A stretch of 64,000 nucleotides of DNA from AC-32 sp963728765 (GCA_963728765.1 CAVSKX010000001.1:496001-560000), one strand, 5' to 3'; positions 7,527 through 16,326 are shown, counted from the stretch's first letter. Translations and numbers: made by a program. The notes: generated by a model from the sequence alone, not told the origin.

Positions 7527-8568
7527 CCGACTCGCTCACGCGCGCCGGCTGCTGCGCGCGCAGTTCGCGTCCGACCGCGCGCGAGACGACGGTCGCGTCG
7601 CCTTTCGTCCGCATGCGAACCCGCGGGTCGAGCGCCCCGTAGAGCAGGTCGACGATCAGGTTCGCGATCACGACCGCGATGCAGACGACGACCACGATGC
7701 CCAGGATCATCGGCAGGTCGCTGTTCGCCAGCGAGCGCACCAGCAGCCAGCCCATTCCCGGCAGCGTGAACACCGTCTCGATGAACAGCGCCCCGGCGAA
7801 CGCGACGCCGACGTCCATGCCCAGCATCGTGATCACCGGCATCAACGCGTTGCGGAAGACGTGCTTTCGCATCACGCGGAAACCGCCCGCACCCTTCGCG
7901 CGCGCCGTTCGTACGTAGTCCTCGTCCAGCGCCTCGAGCAGGCTCGCACGGATCATCCGCGCGTAGAGCGCCGCGAAGAGGAAGGCGAAGGTCAGCCACG
8001 GCATGATCATGTGGTAGGCCCAGTAGCGCGGCCCACCGCAGAGGCTCGTGCTTTCGGCCTGGTAGTGGAGGTCGCAATACCCGCCGACCGGAAACCAGTG
8101 CAGCTTCACGCCACCCACGTAGGAAAAGACGAGGCCGAGCCAGACCGAGTGCGCCGAGGCTCCGATCAGAACGAACAGCATCAGCCCCTTGTCCAAGAGC
8201 GAGCGTGGGTAGAGCGCCGACAGGACACCGATCGGGATGGCGATCAGCAAGAAGAAGATCGTGCCGCCGAGAATGAGCGACACGGTCACCGGGAGGGTCT
8301 TTCGGATGACGTCGGTGACCGCGTTGTTCTGGCGGGTGGAATCGCCGAGGTCCCCGCGCAGGACATGCGTCATGAAACGCGCGTACTCCTCGCCGAAAGA
8401 GCCGCGGATGTTGAACTGTGTTTGCAGCCCCGGCGCGAAGCCCTGCTCGTTCCGCTGGGCGTTCCTCGAGTCCGCCGGGAGCACGAAGAACATCACGAAG
8501 ACGATCAACGTGACGACGAACATAAGCAGGACAGCCCAGAGCAGCCGCCCGACGATGAAGACCAGCAC
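7513..8568 (-). CDS. DppB/OppB-type ABC transporter permease
   Basis: This 351-residue permease is of the dipeptide/oligopeptide/nickel family. It has an N-terminal membrane helix (LVFIVGRLLWAVLLMFVVT), a periplasmic region, and a six-helix core with the EAA-type loop ARTARAKGAGGFRVMRKHVF. I chose GTG 8568 because GGAAGAGG lies just upstream at good spacing. No binding protein, second permease or ATPase is adjacent, so the gene is orphaned here. The C-terminus extends about 30 residues beyond the usual LLYGALDPRVR end with a hydrophilic tail. Confidence 0.88.
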   Translation of the reverse strand: MLVFIVGRLLWAVLLMFVVTLIVFVMFFVLPADSRNAQRNEQGFAPGLQTQFNIRGSFGEEYARFMTHVLRGDLGDSTRQNNAVTDVIRKTLPVTVSLILGGTIFFLLIAIPIGVLSALYPRSLLDKGLMLFVLIGASAHSVWLGLVFSYVGGVKLHWFPVGGYCDLHYQAESTSLCGGPRYWAYHMIMPWLTFAFLFAALYARMIRASLLEALDEDYVRTARAKGAGGFRVMRKHVFRNALMPVITMLGMDVGVAFAGALFIETVFTLPGMGWLLVRSLANSDLPMILGIVVVVCIAVVIANLIVDLLYGALDPRVRMRTKGDATVVSRAVGRELRAQQPARVSESATTP

Positions 8569-8620
8569 TAGCCGTACCTCTTCCAGTGATGACGCTCGTG
8601 CTCTCGGGCGCGAGCACCAA

Positions 8621-8686
8621 GCCAGAGTGGGCACTCGGCCGCAGCGCAGGCTGGTTGCCTGTGCAAGGTCGAGGGGCCACTCTGGC
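8621..8686. repeat. 10-base inverted repeat upstream of the permease
   Basis: GCCAGAGTGG (8621-8630) and its exact complement CCACTCTGGC (8677-8686) enclose 46 bases in the 189-base gap between thiL and the permease gene. It could be an operator pair, a long-range RNA stem in the permease leader, or the base of a small structured RNA. No U-tract is present. Confidence 0.5.
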
Positions 8687-8757
8687 GCAGTGTGATCGCG
8701 GGCGAGAGACGGGCGGTCATTGCTGGGAGAGGCACCAAGCGTCGCCGCTCGCGCCGC

Positions 8758-9597
8758 TCAGCGCAAGTCGGCCTGCCCCCGCCCGCCGAAATGCTCCCAA
8801 CCCGACAGCTCTACGGGCTCGCCCCGGAGGCGGATTGCGACGCCCTCGCCCTCCACGCAGCGGCCGATGACCGTGAAGCCGAGGTCGTCGGGGGTTGCTG
8901 CGAGCAGCTCGTAGTCCTCGCCGAAGGCGAGATCGTCGATCGTCGCGCCGGCGGCAAGGGGAACTCGCTCGAGGTCGAGCTCGATCCGACAACGGGACCG
9001 GCGCGCCACGTGGCCGGCGTCGACCGCCAACCCGTCCGAGATGTCGGTCAGCGCATGCGCGATCGCTGCAAGGAGCCGCCCCTCCCGCAATCGCAGCGGC
9101 GGGCGGGCATGGCGCTGCTCGCGGAAGGCCGCGCCGGCCGCGCCAAGGGGCCCGGTCACGACGACCACGTCGCCCGGCCGTGCGCCGCCGCGGCCCGGGA
9201 CGCGCGCTGAGCGGCCGATCGCAGTCACCGCAAGCGAGAGCTGCGGCGCTCGCGTGGTGTCGCCTCCCCTTACGGGCACGCCGGCCTCGTTGAGCCCGCC
9301 GTAGAGCTCGAGCACGTCGTCGAACAGCGTGTCCTCCGGCGCGGCAAGGATGACGAGCAGCGCCTCCGGCTCGGCCCCGGAAGCGGCGAGGTCGCTCAGG
9401 TTCACCGCGGCGGCGCGAAAGCCCAGTTCGCGGTGCGTCGTCCAGTCGAGCCTGAAGTGGACGTCCTCGACGAGCGCGTCCTGCGTGACGACGACACCGC
9501 CGGAGAGCCGGGTCGCGTCGTTCTCGATCCCCCGGGCGAGTCCGCGGCGCTCGAGCTCCTCGAGCAGGCCCAGCTCGCCGAGCTCAGAGAGCCGCAT
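8758..9597 (-). CDS. thiL: Thiamine-monophosphate kinase
   Basis: ThiL phosphorylates thiamine monophosphate to the active diphosphate cofactor. The 279-residue protein starts MRLSELGELGLLEELE. It carries ThiL landmarks: DALVEDVHFRLDW (metal and substrate Asp), FRAAAVNLSDLAASGAEP, PVRGGDTTRA, and TDISDGLAVDAGHVA. The ATG at 9595-9597 overlaps the thiE end by 14 bases. It is the last gene of the thiD-thiM-thiE-thiL operon, so the TPP riboswitch upstream of thiD probably controls it. Confidence 0.93.
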   Translation of the reverse strand: MRLSELGELGLLEELERRGLARGIENDATRLSGGVVVTQDALVEDVHFRLDWTTHRELGFRAAAVNLSDLAASGAEPEALLVILAAPEDTLFDDVLELYGGLNEAGVPVRGGDTTRAPQLSLAVTAIGRSARVPGRGGARPGDVVVVTGPLGAAGAAFREQRHARPPLRLREGRLLAAIAHALTDISDGLAVDAGHVARRSRCRIELDLERVPLAAGATIDDLAFGEDYELLAATPDDLGFTVIGRCVEGEGVAIRLRGEPVELSGWEHFGGRGQADLR

Positions 9598-10135
9598 CGA
9601 TCGCCGCCCTGAGCGAACGGGAGTCACGGGCCGCACGAATCACCGCGACTCCCGCCGCCCCGGCGCGGATGCAGCGAGCCGCGTTGGACGCGTCGACGCC
9701 GCCGATCGCCACGACCCGAATCGACACGGCGCGGCAGATCTCCGCGAGGCCGTCGAGGCCGATCGCGGGGTCCGCGTCGGGCTTGGACGGCGTCGCCCAG
9801 ACCGGGCCGGCGCCCACATACGCCGCGCTTACGGCCTCGCCCTCGCGCGCCTCTTCAACCGAAGCCGCGGACATTCCGAGTAGCAGCCCCTCGGCCACGG
9901 CTCTCTCCACTCCAACGTCGCCGCGGCCGAGGTGCACGCCGTCGGCGCCCAGCCGCAGTGCCGCCTCCACATCGTCGTTCACGACGAAGGTGGCCTCGAG
10001 GTCGCCGAAGCCGCGCCCGGCCTCGACGAGCTCGGCGCTGCTCGCGCCCTTGCGCCGCAGCTGGACAACCGTCGCGCCGCCTTCGACCGCTGCCCTGGCC
10101 GCCGAGAGCTCCTCCACGATCGCGTGCAGCCTCAC
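9584..10135 (-). CDS. thiE: Thiamine-phosphate synthase
   Basis: ThiE joins HMP-PP and HET-P to make thiamine monophosphate. The 183-residue TIM-barrel protein contains VVQLRRKGAS, NDDVEAALRLGADGVHLG, VGAGPVWATPSKPDA and VVAIGGVDASNAARC, all typical of the family. It is shorter than most ThiE proteins (about 205-220). The GTG start (10133-10135) overlaps the thiM stop as GTGA, so translation is coupled. Confidence 0.92.
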   Translation of the reverse strand: MRLHAIVEELSAARAAVEGGATVVQLRRKGASSAELVEAGRGFGDLEATFVVNDDVEAALRLGADGVHLGRGDVGVERAVAEGLLLGMSAASVEEAREGEAVSAAYVGAGPVWATPSKPDADPAIGLDGLAEICRAVSIRVVAIGGVDASNAARCIRAGAAGVAVIRAARDSRSLRAAIDAAL

Positions 10136-10911
10136 CGCGCGCGGGAGTCGAGCGTGCCGGGGTCGAGGTGGTAGAGCGCGTCGTAGAGCGCCACGTGGAA
10201 AGACCCCGGGCCTTCGGACACCCGCGCCGCGTCCTCGCCCGCGACACCGAACGCCACGAGCGCCTCCGTCGCAGCCGCCAGCGGGTCGTCGCCGCGAACG
10301 CCGAGGAAGCAGCCAGTGATCGCGGTCGCCATGCAGCCCGTGCCGGTGACGGTGCCGAGCAGCTCGTGCCCGTTCGCCACCGAGCTCACCGCCACCCCGT
10401 CGGAGACGTGGTCGACCGGCCCGGTGACCGCGACGACCGGTCCCAGCAGGCTGGAAGCCTCGCGCGCGAGCTCCGGCCCGCTTCCGCCGCCCACGGCCTC
10501 GACGCCTCGGATCTCCGCGTCCTGCCCCGCGAGTGTCGCTATCTCGGCCGCATTGCCCCGTAACACCGCGATCTCGACCACGTCGAGCAGCCGCCGCGAT
10601 GTGTCGGTGCGGTACTCCGTCGCGCCCGCGCCGACCGGGTCGAGCACGACGGGCACCCCGGCCGCATTCGCCGCCCGGCCGGCGGCAATCATCGCCTCGA
10701 CCCACTCGTCGGAGAGCGTGCCGATGTTGAGCACGAGCGCGGAGGCCACCGAGGCCATCTCCTCGACCTCCTGCAGCGCGTGCGCCATCACGGGCAGCGC
10801 GCCGAGCGCGAGGGTCGCGTTGGCCGTCTCGTTCATGACCACGAAGTTCGTGATCTGGTGGACGAGCGGCTTGCGCTCGCGGATCAACGCGAGGTCGGTG
10901 CCGACACTCAT
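10132..10911 (-). CDS. thiM: Hydroxyethylthiazole kinase
   Basis: ThiM phosphorylates hydroxyethylthiazole in the thiazole salvage branch. The 259-residue ribokinase-fold protein shows PLVHQITNFVVMNETANATLALGA, VLDPVGAGATEYR, AVTGPVDHVSDG and the catalytic GTVTGTGCMATAI (Cys in the anion-hole motif). It follows thiD after an 82-base gap filled by a family B repeat and overlaps thiE by four bases. A salvage kinase is present but no thiC, thiG or thiS is in this window. Confidence 0.93.
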   Translation of the reverse strand: MSVGTDLALIRERKPLVHQITNFVVMNETANATLALGALPVMAHALQEVEEMASVASALVLNIGTLSDEWVEAMIAAGRAANAAGVPVVLDPVGAGATEYRTDTSRRLLDVVEIAVLRGNAAEIATLAGQDAEIRGVEAVGGGSGPELAREASSLLGPVVAVTGPVDHVSDGVAVSSVANGHELLGTVTGTGCMATAITGCFLGVRGDDPLAAATEALVAFGVAGEDAARVSEGPGSFHVALYDALYHLDPGTLDSRAR

Positions 10912-10915
10912 GCGA

Positions 10916-10996
10916 CAACCTCACGAGCGGTTCGTTGGATCGCGGGATGACCGCCAGCGCGAGGCCTCCAGCCAAACCGGACGCGTAACGTACTCA
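10916..10996 (-). repeat. Family B spacer repeat, copy 1
   Basis: It starts at the thiD stop codon (TGA 10996-10994) and runs to five bases before the thiM start. Conserved blocks shared with 22204-22286 are TACGCGTCCGG, TTGGCTGGAGG and TCCAACGAACCGCTC, in the same order and spacing. Both full copies fill the gap between two co-directional genes. Confidence 0.75.
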
Positions 10997-11764
10997 CGCG
11001 GCGCCTCCCAGGCCGATCACGTCGACGGGGCCGCCCCCCGCGCCGAGCCCTTCGAGCCCCTGCGCGACGGCCCGCGACGCGGCCTGCGCCGCGGCCCGCG
11101 CGGCTGGCTCGAGCTCCATGCCGCGCGCGAGGAGCGCGGCGAGCGTGGCCGAGTGCGTGCACCCTGCGCCGTGGGTCGCCGCAACATCGTGCCGCGCGAC
11201 CGGGATCTCGACATGCCGTCTCCCGTCGAAGAGGTGGTCGACCGGCTCGCCGTGACCGCCGGTCACGATCACGGCGGGGGCCCCCAGCTCGTACACCCGC
11301 TTCGCAAGGTCCCGCTTGGTGCCCTCGCCCACGAGCGCCTCGGCCTCGGCGAGGTTCGGCGTCACCACGGTCGCAAGCGGGAACAGCCGTGCGACCAGCG
11401 TCTCGATCGCGTCCAGCTCCAGCAGCTGCGCGCCCGAGCTTGCGACCATCACCGGGTCGACTACGAGCGGAACGCGGTGCTCGGAGAGGAAGTCCGCCAC
11501 GATTTCGACGATCGCCTTCGAGAACAGCATCCCGGTCTTCGCGGCGTCGACCCCGATGTCGCCGAAGACGGCCTCGAGCTGCGCGCTCACGAACTCCGGG
11601 GGCACCTCGTGGACGCCGCTCACGCCGACCGTGCTCTGCGCGGTCAGCGCCACGATCGCGCTCATGCCGTAGCAGCCGGCGGCGGCGAAGGCCTTCAGGT
11701 CGGCCTGGATACCGGCGCCTCCGCTCGAGTCGGAGCCCGCGATGGTCAAGCACCTTGGAACCAC
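10994..11764 (-). CDS. thiD: Hydroxymethylpyrimidine/phosphomethylpyrimidine kinase
   Basis: ThiD phosphorylates HMP and HMP-P to HMP-PP for thiamine synthesis. The 256-residue protein begins CLTIAGSDSSGGAGIQADLK, the family's N-terminal signature. It continues with LTAQSTVGVSG, AAKTGMLFS, VVDPVMVASSG and THGAGCTHSATLAALLARG (catalytic Cys/Gly loop). The start is GTG 11762-11764, only four bases after a GGGAG that forms the closing stem of the TPP riboswitch. It is the first gene of the thi operon. Confidence 0.94.
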   Translation of the reverse strand: MVPRCLTIAGSDSSGGAGIQADLKAFAAAGCYGMSAIVALTAQSTVGVSGVHEVPPEFVSAQLEAVFGDIGVDAAKTGMLFSKAIVEIVADFLSEHRVPLVVDPVMVASSGAQLLELDAIETLVARLFPLATVVTPNLAEAEALVGEGTKRDLAKRVYELGAPAVIVTGGHGEPVDHLFDGRRHVEIPVARHDVAATHGAGCTHSATLAALLARGMELEPAARAAAQAASRAVAQGLEGLGAGGGPVDVIGLGGAA

Positions 11765-11767
11765 TCA

Positions 11768-11840
11768 ACTCCCTTCGCCGGTGCGAACCGGATCAGGTTC
11801 GACGGGTGTGATCTCAGCCCTGAAGGGCACCCCGGAGGCG
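11768..11840 (-). promoter_or_regulatory. TPP riboswitch (THI element)
   Basis: On the minus strand the segment contains the conserved GGGGTGCCC, the GGCTGAGATC pyrimidine-sensing loop, ACCCGTCGAACCTGATCCGG and the closing CGAAGGGAG. The 3' strand of P1 (GGGAG, 11773-11769) is the only Shine-Dalgarno candidate for thiD. Ligand binding should therefore hide the ribosome binding site and shut off thiDMEL translation. Confidence 0.95.
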
Positions 11841-11846
11841 TCATGC

Positions 11847-11852
11847 TACCGT
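11847..11852 (+). promoter_or_regulatory. Putative -10 (TACCGT), leaderless type
   Basis: TACCGT lies 7 bases before the ATG at 11860, next to the 5' end of the divergent TPP riboswitch. No Shine-Dalgarno sequence fits in between. Confidence 0.4.
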
Positions 11853-11859
11853 CGCCACG

Positions 11860-12252
11860 ATGTCCATCGCGACACGACCAGACCTCCAGACCGCGCAGCG
11901 CTTCGTCGATGCACTCGGGGTCGGCGACTGGGAGGGAGTTCGCGCCTCGCTCGCAGCGGATGTGCGGTTGCGGGCGCTGGTGCCTGAACGGTTGCGCGAG
12001 GAGGAAGGGTCCGACGCGGTCATCGAGCGCTTCAGGTTCTGGTGGGCCGACCTTGCCGACCTGCGACTGCTCGACGCGGCCGTGGAACCGATGGCCGATC
12101 AGGTACGCGTCCGCTACCGTCTCGCGGCAACCGACCCCGAGGACGGACCGGTTGTCGTCGAGCAGCAGTGCTACTTGACGGTCGAAGACGGCCGGATCAC
12201 GAAGATCAACTCGGTGTGCTCCGGCTTCCAGCCGGGCGAGAGCGCGACCTGA
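11860..12252 (+). CDS. NTF2/SnoaL-like fold protein
   Basis: This 130-residue protein has the SnoaL-like layout. An N-terminal helix (LQTAQRFVDALGVGDWEGVRASLAADVRLRALVP, residues 8-41) leads into the pocket, and beta strands finish with VVVEQQCYLTVEDGRITKI. Such proteins are isomerases, hydrolases or ligand-binding proteins; the substrate is unknown. It is divergent from the thi operon and is followed after 10 bases by a methyltransferase, so the pair is probably an operon. Confidence 0.75.
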   Translation: MSIATRPDLQTAQRFVDALGVGDWEGVRASLAADVRLRALVPERLREEEGSDAVIERFRFWWADLADLRLLDAAVEPMADQVRVRYRLAATDPEDGPVVVEQQCYLTVEDGRITKINSVCSGFQPGESAT

Positions 12253-12262
12253 GGGCGGCACG

Positions 12263-12931
12263 ATGACCACGGCGCGGTACGACGGGCTCGCGGAGTGGTA
12301 CGAAGAGTTCCGCCCCGCGCTCGGAGCCGAGGAGCTCGAGGCCCTCGAGCGACTGCTTGGACGCGGGGCCGGGCTCTGCCTCGATCTCGGCTGCGGCACC
12401 GGCCTGCCGACCGTCGCCGTGGCGGACCTCGGCTGGGCGGTGGTGGGCGTCGACGTGTCGAGCGACCTGCTCGAGGTCGCTCGCGGGCGGGGCGTGGAGG
12501 TACTCCAGGCGCCCGCCGAGGCGTTGCCCTTCGACGACGCGAGCTTCGACGCCGCGATCTCGATCTGGACGCACACGGACATCGACGACTTCGCGGCCGC
12601 CGTCGAGGAGGTCGCGCGGGTGCTGCGGCCCGGCGCGCCGCTCGTTTACATCGGCGCCCACCCATGCTTTGTGGGGCCGCACTCGCTCTACGTCTTCGCC
12701 GAGGGCGTGCCGGAGCTCTCGGAGGGCTACCGCCGCACCGGCCGCTACGACGGGTCCGCGTTCGGGGTCGGGAACCCGGACGGCGTCAGGATCCGCGTCG
12801 GCGGGGTCCACCTCACCCTGCACGACCTCTTCGACGCGTTCACCTCTGCCGGCTTCGTCGTCGAGCGGTTCGAGGAGCTGGCGCGGGAGCGCGGCTACCC
12901 GCACGTGCTCGCGCTGCGTGCGCGCCGGTGA
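12263..12931 (+). CDS. Class I SAM-dependent methyltransferase
   Basis: This 222-residue Methyltransf_11-type protein has motif I LCLDLGCGTGLPTVAVADLG (SAM binding, around residues 37-56), the acidic VVGVDVSSDLLEVARGRG, and ALPFDDASFDAAISIWTH as motif II. An aromatic-rich segment from about 130 may bind the acceptor. The methyl acceptor is not evident. It follows the NTF2-fold gene in the same direction. Confidence 0.85.
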   Translation: MTTARYDGLAEWYEEFRPALGAEELEALERLLGRGAGLCLDLGCGTGLPTVAVADLGWAVVGVDVSSDLLEVARGRGVEVLQAPAEALPFDDASFDAAISIWTHTDIDDFAAAVEEVARVLRPGAPLVYIGAHPCFVGPHSLYVFAEGVPELSEGYRRTGRYDGSAFGVGNPDGVRIRVGGVHLTLHDLFDAFTSAGFVVERFEELARERGYPHVLALRARR

Positions 12932-12972
12932 GCGTCGCCGGGGTGCGCAGGTCGGCCGGGTAACGTCGCGCC

Positions 12973-13503
12973 GTGCGTTCGTTCGTGCTCACGGCCACGG
13001 GACGCGACCGCCCGGGGATCGTGGCGGCCGTGACCCGCGTGCTGCTCGACCTCGGCGTGAACATCGAGGACGCCGAGATGGCGATCTTGCGCGGCCACTT
13101 CGCGATCGTGCTCATCCTGTCGGCGCCGGACGAGCTCGGCGAGGCGCAGCTCCGCGAGGAGCTTCAGACCGTCGGTCGCGAGCTGCCGCTCGAGGCGGTG
13201 ACGCTGTCGGCCGTCGAGCAGCTTGCGGGCGAGTCGCCGGAGCCGACGCACGCGATCAGCGTCTACGGCGCCGACCACCCCGGGATCGTGCACGGTGTCG
13301 CCGAGGCCCTCGCCCGTCATGAGGTAAACGTCGTCGACCTGTCGACGCGCGTCGTCGGCGACGACCCGATCTACGTGATGCTGCTCGACGTGGCGTTGCC
13401 GCCGTCGCTCGACAAAGCGGCGCTCGACGAGCTGCTCGCGCGCGTCGGACAGGAGCTCGGCGTCGACGTCTCGGCGCGCGTGCTCGACCGTGACGTCCTC
13501 TGA
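12973..13503 (+). CDS. Double ACT-domain protein (GcvR-like)
   Basis: The 176 residues form two ACT domains: VLTATGRDRPGIVAAVTRVL at the N-terminus and YGADHPGIVHGVAEALARHE near residue 97. The arrangement matches GcvR-type regulators of glycine or serine metabolism, which bind amino acids. No gcv operon is present here. The start is GTG 12973, 6 bases after TAACGT. The 3' end overlaps the deformylase gene. Confidence 0.8.
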   Translation: MRSFVLTATGRDRPGIVAAVTRVLLDLGVNIEDAEMAILRGHFAIVLILSAPDELGEAQLREELQTVGRELPLEAVTLSAVEQLAGESPEPTHAISVYGADHPGIVHGVAEALARHEVNVVDLSTRVVGDDPIYVMLLDVALPPSLDKAALDELLARVGQELGVDVSARVLDRDVL

Positions 13504-14002
13504 GGTGGCGGCGCGTGAGGTCCTGCGGTACCCGCACCCCTCGCTGAAGCAGCGCTGCGAGCCGATCCCGCGCGGCGATGAGCTCGACCGAGTTGCGCGC
13601 GACCTCCTCGACACCATGCGGTCCTTCCCGGGCTGCGTCGGCCTTGCCGCACCGCAGATCGACGAGCTCGTCCGCGTCGTCGTCGTCGACGTCTCGGAGC
13701 ACAAGAAGGCGACGACGAGCCACGGCCTGCTCGTGCTCGCGAACCCGGTGGTCGTCGAGACGTCGGGCGACGAGCTCGGGCGCGAGGGCTGCCTGTCGAT
13801 CCCGGACCTGACCGCGAACGTCCGCCGTGCGACGTGGATCCGCCTCGAGGCGCTCCTGCCCGCGGGCGAGAACGTCGCGATCGAGACCGGCGGCTTCGAG
13901 GCGCGCGCCCTCCTGCACGAACTCGACCACCTCGACGGGATCCTCTTTCTCGACCGCATCGCATCGCGCGCCGACCTCTTCGCGCGCAAGCGCCACGCGT
14001 GA
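13490..14002 (+). CDS. def: Peptide deformylase
   Basis: Def removes the formyl group from nascent proteins. The 170-residue protein has all three metal motifs: GCVGLAAPQI, EGCLSIPD (metal Cys) and HELDHLDG (two His and catalytic Glu). I give GTG 13490, which overlaps the ACT gene by 14 bases; GTG 13505 just after that gene's stop is equally plausible and would remove five residues. Its location away from fmt is not unusual. Confidence 0.92.
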   Translation: MTSSEVAAREVLRYPHPSLKQRCEPIPRGDELDRVARDLLDTMRSFPGCVGLAAPQIDELVRVVVVDVSEHKKATTSHGLLVLANPVVVETSGDELGREGCLSIPDLTANVRRATWIRLEALLPAGENVAIETGGFEARALLHELDHLDGILFLDRIASRADLFARKRHA

Positions 14003-14019
14003 GCGCCGGCGCGGGTTGA

Positions 14020-16260
14020 ATGGAAGCTATGGCGACGACGGCTTCCTGGCACGACCTCCTGGAAGGTGAAGAGCTCGCGCACGTCGAGCTCGTGCCCGCG
14101 CGGGACGCGCGATTCGTCCCCTTGCCGGAAGAGTTGCATCCGCGCGTGCGAGACGCGCTCGCGGCGCAGGGGATCGAGTCGATGTACGGCCACCAGGCCG
14201 AGGCGTGGAAGGCGGCAGCGCGCGGCGAGCATTTCGTCGTCACCACCGGGACGGCCTCGGGGAAGACGCTGGCTTTCAATCTGCCCGTGCTCGACGCGCT
14301 GGCGCGCGAGCCGAAGCGGCGAGCGCTCTATCTCTACCCGACGAAGGCCCTCGCTCAGGACCAACTGAGGGCGCTCGGCTCCTTCAAGCTGCCGAAACTC
14401 CGGGCCGCGATCTACGACGGCGACACCCCGGCCGACCGCCGCTGGCAGGTCCGCAAGTGGGCGAACCTGATCCTCTCGAACCCGGACATGCTCCACGTCG
14501 GCGTGCTCCCCCACCACGACCGCTGGGGCGACGTGCTCTCGAACCTCGCCTATGTGATCGTCGACGAGGCGCACGTGTACCGCGGCGTCTTCGGCTCGCA
14601 CGTCGCGAACGTGCTGCGGCGCCTGCGGCGGCTGGCGCGCGTCTACGGCGCCGACCCGCAGTTCCTGCTCGCGTCCGCGACGATCGCGAATCCCGGCGAG
14701 CTCGGCACGCGCCTGCTCGGCATCGAGCTGACGGTGATCGGCGCCGACGCGGCGCCGCGCGCCGAGCGGACGGTCGCGCTCTGGAACCCTCCGCTCACCG
14801 ACGAGGAGCTGGGGTTGCGCGCGAGCGCCCTCGGCGAGGCGTCGAAGCTGATGGCCGACCTCGTCGAGCGCGGCCTGCGCACGCTCTGCTTTGCCAAGAG
14901 CCGCCGCGCCGCCGAGCTGATCCACCGCTTCACCGCCGACCGGCTCGGCGACGACTCGCTGCTCTCGCCCTATCGCGCCGGCTACACCCCGGCGCAGCGG
15001 CGCGAGATCGAGCGGCGCCTGCTCGAAGGTGAGCTGCTCGGAGTCAGCGCGACGAACGCTCTCGAGCTCGGGATCGACGTCGGGCTGCTCGACTGCGTGA
15101 TCTCCGTCGGCTTTCCCGGAACGGTCGCGTCGCTGCGCCAGCAGTGGGGCCGCGCGGGGCGGCGGGGCCACGGCCTCGCGGTGCTCGTCGCGAGCGAGGA
15201 CGCGCTCGACCAGTACTTCATGCGCGAGCCCCGCGCGCTGCTCGGCCGCCGCGTCGAAGCGGCGATCCTCGACCACGAGAACCCTCGCGTGCTCGACGGC
15301 CACGTCCGGGCGGCGGCGTTCGAGGCGCCGCTCGACGACCGCGACCGCGAGGTGCTCGGCGACGCGGCGCTGGAACGCGCGGCCGCCCTCCCGGAGCTCC
15401 GCCACACCGAAGCCGGGTACGTCTGGGCCGGCCGCGACTACCCCGCCGCCCACGTCTCGCTCCGCTCCACCGGCCCCGAGTCGTTCACGGTGGTCGACGC
15501 GACGAGCGGCGCGGTGCTAGGGATCGTCGAGCAGGAGCGCGCGTTCTCGACCGTGCACGAGGGGGCGATCTACCTGCACCTCGGCGAGAGCTACCGCGTG
15601 CGGGCCCTCGACCTCGAGTCGCAGCACGCCGTCGTCGAGCCCTTCCGCGGCGACTACTACACGCAGGCCAAGGTCGAGACCACCACCGCCATCGTCGAGC
15701 CCTACAGGAACGAGCGGAGGCTGGGGCTGGACCTCTCGTTCGGCTCCGTCGTCGTCACCGACCAGGTCGTCGGCTACCAGAAGAAGTCGATCCAGACACA
15801 GGAAAGCATGGAGCTCGTCGCGCTCGACCTGCCCGAGACCGAGTTCGAGACGGAGGCGGTGTGGTTCGTGCCGGAGCCGTGGATGCTCGAGGGGATCGAG
15901 CGCGAGCCACGCCTGCTCGGGTCGCTGCACGCCGCCGAGCACTCGCTGATCGCGCTGCTGCCCCTGTGGGCAATGTGCGACCGCTGGGACATCGGCGGTC
16001 TCTCGACGAACCTGCACTTCCAGACCGGCCGGCCGACGATCTTCGTCTACGACGGCCACTCGGGCGGCGTCGGGATCACCGAGCGCGGCTTCGAGGTCTT
16101 CGAGGGCTGGGCCGGCGACACCGCGAGGCTGCTTCGAGGGTGCCCCTGCGACCACGGCTGCCCGTCGTGCGTCCAGAGCCCGAAGTGCGGCAACCTGAAC
16201 GAGCCGCTGGACAAGTCAGGCGCGCTGCGGCTTCTTGAGAGGATGCTTTCAGCCGCCTAG
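14020..16260 (+). CDS. DEAD/DEAH-box helicase with DUF1998 zinc cluster (MrfA-like)
   Basis: This 746-residue SF2 helicase resembles the MrfA/YprA family, implicated in mitomycin-damage repair in Bacillus. Walker A is TTGTASGKT (Lys82), the DEAH box is VIVDEAHVYRG near residue 182, motif III is LLASATIANP, and motif VI is QQWGRAGRRG. The C-terminal DUF1998 region carries the cysteine cluster CPCDHGCPSCVQSPKC from about residue 708. An ATG three codons inside is an alternative start. The usual exonuclease partner MrfB is not adjacent. Confidence 0.9.
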   Translation: MEAMATTASWHDLLEGEELAHVELVPARDARFVPLPEELHPRVRDALAAQGIESMYGHQAEAWKAAARGEHFVVTTGTASGKTLAFNLPVLDALAREPKRRALYLYPTKALAQDQLRALGSFKLPKLRAAIYDGDTPADRRWQVRKWANLILSNPDMLHVGVLPHHDRWGDVLSNLAYVIVDEAHVYRGVFGSHVANVLRRLRRLARVYGADPQFLLASATIANPGELGTRLLGIELTVIGADAAPRAERTVALWNPPLTDEELGLRASALGEASKLMADLVERGLRTLCFAKSRRAAELIHRFTADRLGDDSLLSPYRAGYTPAQRREIERRLLEGELLGVSATNALELGIDVGLLDCVISVGFPGTVASLRQQWGRAGRRGHGLAVLVASEDALDQYFMREPRALLGRRVEAAILDHENPRVLDGHVRAAAFEAPLDDRDREVLGDAALERAAALPELRHTEAGYVWAGRDYPAAHVSLRSTGPESFTVVDATSGAVLGIVEQERAFSTVHEGAIYLHLGESYRVRALDLESQHAVVEPFRGDYYTQAKVETTTAIVEPYRNERRLGLDLSFGSVVVTDQVVGYQKKSIQTQESMELVALDLPETEFETEAVWFVPEPWMLEGIEREPRLLGSLHAAEHSLIALLPLWAMCDRWDIGGLSTNLHFQTGRPTIFVYDGHSGGVGITERGFEVFEGWAGDTARLLRGCPCDHGCPSCVQSPKCGNLNEPLDKSGALRLLERMLSAA

Positions 16261-16326
16261 CAGCCGGGTGTCGATTCCGGCCCGCCCCGTTCGTCGTACC
16301 CTCGTAAGCGACCGAAGGAGGAGACC

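Noticed and set aside
12895..15453. Very long open frame (852 codons) on the minus strand
   Set aside because: It is antisense to def, the ACT gene and the MrfA-like helicase, whose motifs are intact. High GC keeps antisense frames open.
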